A stretch of DNA of 64,000 nucleotides, from assembly GCF_003349955.1 (NCBI RefSeq), contig NZ_QLKQ01000035.1, positions 1 through 64,000 on the forward strand, in the 5' to 3' direction. Below, piece by piece: positions 60,760 to 64,000 of this stretch (the stretch's first letter is position 1; each line of letters begins with the position of its first letter). This stretch comes from Azospirillum brasilense (GTDB lineage: Bacteria; Pseudomonadota; Alphaproteobacteria; Azospirillales; Azospirillaceae). Made by a program: the position numbers and the translations under genes. The notes under the pieces were generated by a model that was not told the origin of the DNA, ran no database searches, and worked only from the letters and a program-made list of their open reading frames with translations.

Positions 60760-61597
60760 GCTCTCCCGTCGCACCGACCTGACCGCGTCGGCCGAGGTGA
60801 CCGCGCCGGCGCCAAAGGCGTTCGGCCTTTCCGACGACTTCCCTTCGGTGCTGGAACTGGATATCGACCGCATCGACCGTCACACGCACCAACCACGCGC
60901 CCAACAGGACGATGCCTCCCTTGAAGAACTGCGGCAGTCTATCGAGCGGCACGGTCTGATGTACCCGATCTTGGTCACCTCCAGGGGCAACAGCGGCTAT
61001 GCCCTGGTTGGCGGCGGACGACGCCTGCGGGCTTTCGAGTTGCTGGGACGGACCACGATCTTCGCACGGGTGTTGTCCGGGGACCCCGACGAACTGGCGC
61101 TTGTCGACAATCTGCAGCGCAAATCCCTGAATGCCGTTGAGACGGCCCGATCCCTCGACGGCCTCCGGAATAAGCACGGCTACACCCAGGACAAACTGGC
61201 CGAGGTGGTCGGCAAAACCCCCGCGGCGATCTCGCGGGCGCTCGGTATCCTAACTCTGCCGCAGGACGTGCTTGATGAATACATGACCCTCGCTGACCGC
61301 GTACCGCAGACGACATTGGAAGAAGTTGCAGCAGCACCCAGCGAAGAGGGACAGCGAAAACTGTGGGGCCTAGCCAAAAAGGGTGCGACGGCAAAGGCGA
61401 TCACCGAGCAGCGTCAGGAGATGAAGCGCAAGGAACCGGAGAGCCTTGTGCTGAGGAAGCGCGCTGCCGGAGCCGCGGTCAGGGGCTTGATTCAGGGGGT
61501 CGCCAAGCTTGAGGAGAATCGTGAGGGCATTGGCGCCGCCGAGCGGGCGGCGCTTGAGGCCGTGCGGGCAAAGCTAACTGCCCTCCTCGTTGATTAA
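60749..61597 (+). CDS. parB: ParB partition protein
   Basis: 282 residues with the ParB N-terminal domain: IDRHTHQPRAQQ, then LVGGGRRLRAFELLG, then DNLQRKSLN, followed by an HTH (YTQDKLAEVVGKTPAAISRALGI) and a C-terminal dimerisation part. ParB binds centromere sites and stimulates ParA. The motif GGGRR replaces the common GERR (CTPase box), a noteworthy change. Overlaps parA. Confidence 0.92.
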   Translation: MSRKLSRRTDLTASAEVTAPAPKAFGLSDDFPSVLELDIDRIDRHTHQPRAQQDDASLEELRQSIERHGLMYPILVTSRGNSGYALVGGGRRLRAFELLGRTTIFARVLSGDPDELALVDNLQRKSLNAVETARSLDGLRNKHGYTQDKLAEVVGKTPAAISRALGILTLPQDVLDEYMTLADRVPQTTLEEVAAAPSEEGQRKLWGLAKKGATAKAITEQRQEMKRKEPESLVLRKRAAGAAVRGLIQGVAKLEENREGIGAAERAALEAVRAKLTALLVD

Positions 61598-61607
61598 GTC
61601 GATTTAA
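61594..61607. promoter_or_regulatory. Imperfect palindrome at the parB stop
   Basis: TTAAGTCGATTTAA spans the parB stop codon and differs from perfect symmetry at one base pair. Companion of the palindrome at 59596. Confidence 0.4.
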
Positions 61608-61990
61608 GCTCGCTTGGCGTGTGGAGGCTGTCGCGGTTTTCTCCACCTGGGATTTTATTATGTACCTATGGCAAGAGGCCGAGTGTTGGCGGGTGGGTCT
61701 GAGGTGATGTGGGGGATGGCCCTTTGCCCGAATTCCGGTGAAAAGCGTTGGATGTCGAAGCGTACCGTCTCGCAGCTCACCATGAAGCTGCGTGCCGGCA
61801 GCAATGCCTCGACCGTTCGCTAACTGCGCGCCAAACGGAAGTGCAGCCAAAGCGCCGCCGCAATGATCGATGGGATAGCGATAGCCGGCGTAGCGGGGAG
61901 CGGGGCTTGTCGCCAAGCCCTGCCGCAACCCGCCACCATCGGCCCTGGCATCTGGGTGGCCGGCAAGTTGACGGCACCCGTCCATCGCAC
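61608..61990. other. Spacer between parB and the RAMP gene
   Basis: About 380 bases, convergent side of both neighbours. No open frame with coding bias and no clear terminator was found. A T-rich stretch (GGGATTTTATTATG) lies near 61650. Confidence 0.4.
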
Positions 61991-64000
61991 TCAGGTTTCC
62001 GATGGCCAGAGGGGGAGTGGGGCGGGAGGGGTGTCGAGGTCCGGCAGGGCGGAACGACCGCCTTCCCGATCATTCTCCACGAACCAGCGGAAGTTCTCGC
62101 CCCGGGCGCGCGGGCGCGGGTGCCCCCGGTCGTCGGGAAGGACGGCCCGTGGATAATGGACCGGCGCACGGTCCGTCCCCAGGCCGCGCGCGGCGGTGAG
62201 GAAGGCCGCGATCCAGGGAACGCGCTCGAACGGGAGCGCGCCGCCTTGACAGGCGGCCTTCACCGCATGTTTGAAGCGTTCGATGGCGCGCTGCCCGGCC
62301 GACCCGGTCTCGGCGACCGGGGACAGGCTGCGGTAGCGGTCGGCCAGCGCGGCACCATCGGCCAGCTCCGCCTTGATCATGCGCAGGCGGACGCTGCCGA
62401 AACCCAGCGGCTTGCCGCCGCCGAAGCGGTGGACCGCCTCGTCCGGAAGGTCGAGAAGCCAGAGCAGCGCCCCAAGCTCCTCGTCGGTGAGGTGGCCGAC
62501 GTCGATCGCGAAACGGAAGCTGCTGCCCGGCCGGACCCAGGCGTCGACCGACCGGTTCTGGTCGTCCTGGCGTCTGTCCTTGGGATCGTCGGAGGGCGCG
62601 CGCAGATACTCGCGGAAACGGCCCGCATGCGCCAGGGGGGCGTCCGCCGAAGCCGTCCAATACCCCTCGGGCAGCGCCTTGTGATGGGGATAGACCTTGC
62701 GCCCGCGCAGACCCTTGCCGAGCGTGTATCCGGTGTTCTTCCGGTCCGTGCCAGTGGGCTGCGCGCGGCCCTGGTCGTCGGCGGCAACATAGAAGCGGGC
62801 GTAATGGGGCTTCGGCTGGCCCAGAATGGCCAGGGGCAGGGGCGGGTCGAAGCGGTCCACCGCCACGGTATCCGCAATGGGTTCCACCGGCCCGATCCGC
62901 AGGTTGCCGCGGCTGGCCCCGGCGCCCTTGCCGTTCACCCAGCCGAACACGCGGTCTGCCGGCGACAGTTCATCCCTAGCGGTTGCCGGGTGAAGCGACG
63001 GCGGGAGCAGCGTCGACGGCGCCACCGGGTGCAGGTCGCGTGAGATCATCACCGGATAGAGGCCGAGAATGCGTCCGCTGGCCGGATCGATGCGGGCGTG
63101 GCACAGCGTGCCGTCGCGCAGGACGGCGTGGGAGTCGTCGTAGAGATGGGCCGACCACGCCGTCTGACCCGGCTCCCGCCCGCGGAAGGCGGCGTAGGAC
63201 GCGCGCGCCTCCGCGGAGTCCGGCGCGGCCTTGCCCCGGCGCTTCTCCAGGTCCTTCTCGTGGATGGCCCGATAATCGGCGATCAGGTCGTCCCACGCGG
63301 CGCGCCATGCCGGATCGAGGGCGAAGGACGGCGGCTTGGCGGCGGCGGTGAAGAAGACGCGCTCGTCGTGTTTTTTCGAGAAATTCTGGTTGGTGATGCT
63401 CACCCAGCCTTCGACCGTGCGCTGCTCCTCCAGCGGCTCGTGCCAGTTCGCGCCGTCGCGGCGGGCGAAGTCGCGCTGGCCGGACGGCGGCACCGGGGTC
63501 GCCCCGCCGTCGGCCCGCGCGATGGCGATCACCCGCCAGTACTCGAATGACGCCTCGTGCTGGCTGCGCCCGCGATTCCAGCGGTGCTGGCGGTAGCGCC
63601 GGATCAGGCAGCGTACCCGGTCGCCGTGCTGCGGCAGGCTGCCGTCCTCGGTGTAGGTCAGGGCCCTGCGGTTCTCGCTCTCCGGCCGCCCGGCGGTGTA
63701 GCGCGGGAGCCAGGCGGCGCAGGCCGTCGGAGGCGCGGAATCCGAGCGCAGGATGCTCTCGTGGTTGGCGCCAAGGCACAGCTCCACCCGCCCGTCGCGG
63801 ATGCGCGCGGGCACCATGCCCAGCGCGTCTTTCGATTCCATGCGCCGGCCGAGCCGCCGGTCATGCTCCGTGAAAATCCCGAAGCGGGAGTTGGTGACGG
63901 CCTCGTAGGCGGCGCGCAGCATGCCCTTCACCGCCGTCGGCGGAATGTCGGGCGTGCCGTCCGCGCGCGTGCGCAGGGGAAGGATCTTGTGGCCGTTCTC
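61991..64000 (-). CDS. CRISPR-associated RAMP-superfamily protein, partial (5' end beyond window)
   Basis: At least 669 residues in an open frame that runs through the window edge at 64000, so the start is missing. Near the edge it reads PDIPPTAVKGMLRAAYEAVTNSRFGIF, the IPGSSLKGxxR-like segment of RAMP folds, and later GGGKPLGFGSVRLRM, the glycine-rich loop typical of Cas7/Cas5-like RAMP proteins. Length and pattern fit the TIGR03986 family of type III CRISPR-associated RAMP proteins. No CRISPR repeats are seen in the window; the rest of the locus would lie beyond 64000. Confidence 0.7.
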   Translation of the reverse strand, partial: ENGHKILPLRTRADGTPDIPPTAVKGMLRAAYEAVTNSRFGIFTEHDRRLGRRMESKDALGMVPARIRDGRVELCLGANHESILRSDSAPPTACAAWLPRYTAGRPESENRRALTYTEDGSLPQHGDRVRCLIRRYRQHRWNRGRSQHEASFEYWRVIAIARADGGATPVPPSGQRDFARRDGANWHEPLEEQRTVEGWVSITNQNFSKKHDERVFFTAAAKPPSFALDPAWRAAWDDLIADYRAIHEKDLEKRRGKAAPDSAEARASYAAFRGREPGQTAWSAHLYDDSHAVLRDGTLCHARIDPASGRILGLYPVMISRDLHPVAPSTLLPPSLHPATARDELSPADRVFGWVNGKGAGASRGNLRIGPVEPIADTVAVDRFDPPLPLAILGQPKPHYARFYVAADDQGRAQPTGTDRKNTGYTLGKGLRGRKVYPHHKALPEGYWTASADAPLAHAGRFREYLRAPSDDPKDRRQDDQNRSVDAWVRPGSSFRFAIDVGHLTDEELGALLWLLDLPDEAVHRFGGGKPLGFGSVRLRMIKAELADGAALADRYRSLSPVAETGSAGQRAIERFKHAVKAACQGGALPFERVPWIAAFLTAARGLGTDRAPVHYPRAVLPDDRGHPRPRARGENFRWFVENDREGGRSALPDLDTPPAPLPLWPSET

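Noticed and set aside
61614..61823. 69-codon frame after parB
   Set aside because: No coding bias and no start signal; overlaps a spacer between converging units.

Overview
The window is GC-rich DNA with the strong G/C third-position bias of an alphaproteobacterium. A RepC-type initiator, a MucR/Ros-type regulator, two partition systems and a VirB-type conjugation apparatus indicate a large plasmid or chromid. An Azospirillum-like (Rhodospirillales) host is my best guess. That is inference from gene content, not from a database match.

Left part (about 0-26.7 kb): a tyrosine recombinase gene is followed by one very long plus-strand operon (1968-26297). The operon encodes a glycine/glutamine-rich membrane protein, a MoxR AAA+ ATPase, a DUF58 protein, a BatA-like vWA protein, a second protein with two vWA-like cores, an unknown protein, a second (RavA-like) MoxR ATPase, two unknown proteins (one with an EF-hand-like loop and a long coiled coil), two small membrane proteins and a 2683-residue membrane-anchored, propeller-like giant. 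Nearly all junctions overlap or are only a few bases apart, so the genes are very probably co-transcribed and co-translated. A 9-bp-arm inverted repeat sits just before the first gene. A decayed IS5-type transposase lies just after the last one. The composition recalls the MoxR-vWA-beta-propeller ternary systems but is much larger. This is the best candidate for an undescribed system in the window.

Middle part (26.7-30.5 kb): an iteron origin, an iteron-flanked repA, a small ParA with a partner gene, a terminator, and a MucR-like regulator form one replication and partition module.

Transfer region (30.5-51.1 kb): a minus-strand virB2-B3-B4-B5-B7-B8-B9-B10-X-B11 operon, a MobA/MobL relaxase, a displaced virB6, an OmpA-like protein, a type IVb-pilin-like protein, a TumE/TumA toxin-antitoxin pair with a clear operator-promoter, an ArdC-like antirestriction protein and several plasmid orphans. 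Eight sites here (40.5-55.3 kb) share a bipartite 38-bp element at the expected promoter position. I see no VirD4 coupling protein in the window.

Right part (51.1-64 kb): a repeat-rich and partly AT-rich spacer, a small exported peptide, a RepC initiator (a second replicon), a few membrane proteins, a UvrD-like helicase, a second parAB with palindromes on both sides, and the 3' portion of a type III CRISPR-associated RAMP protein that runs off the window end. No rRNA, tRNA or CRISPR array was seen. With two initiators and two partition systems, the molecule looks like a fused (cointegrate) plasmid.
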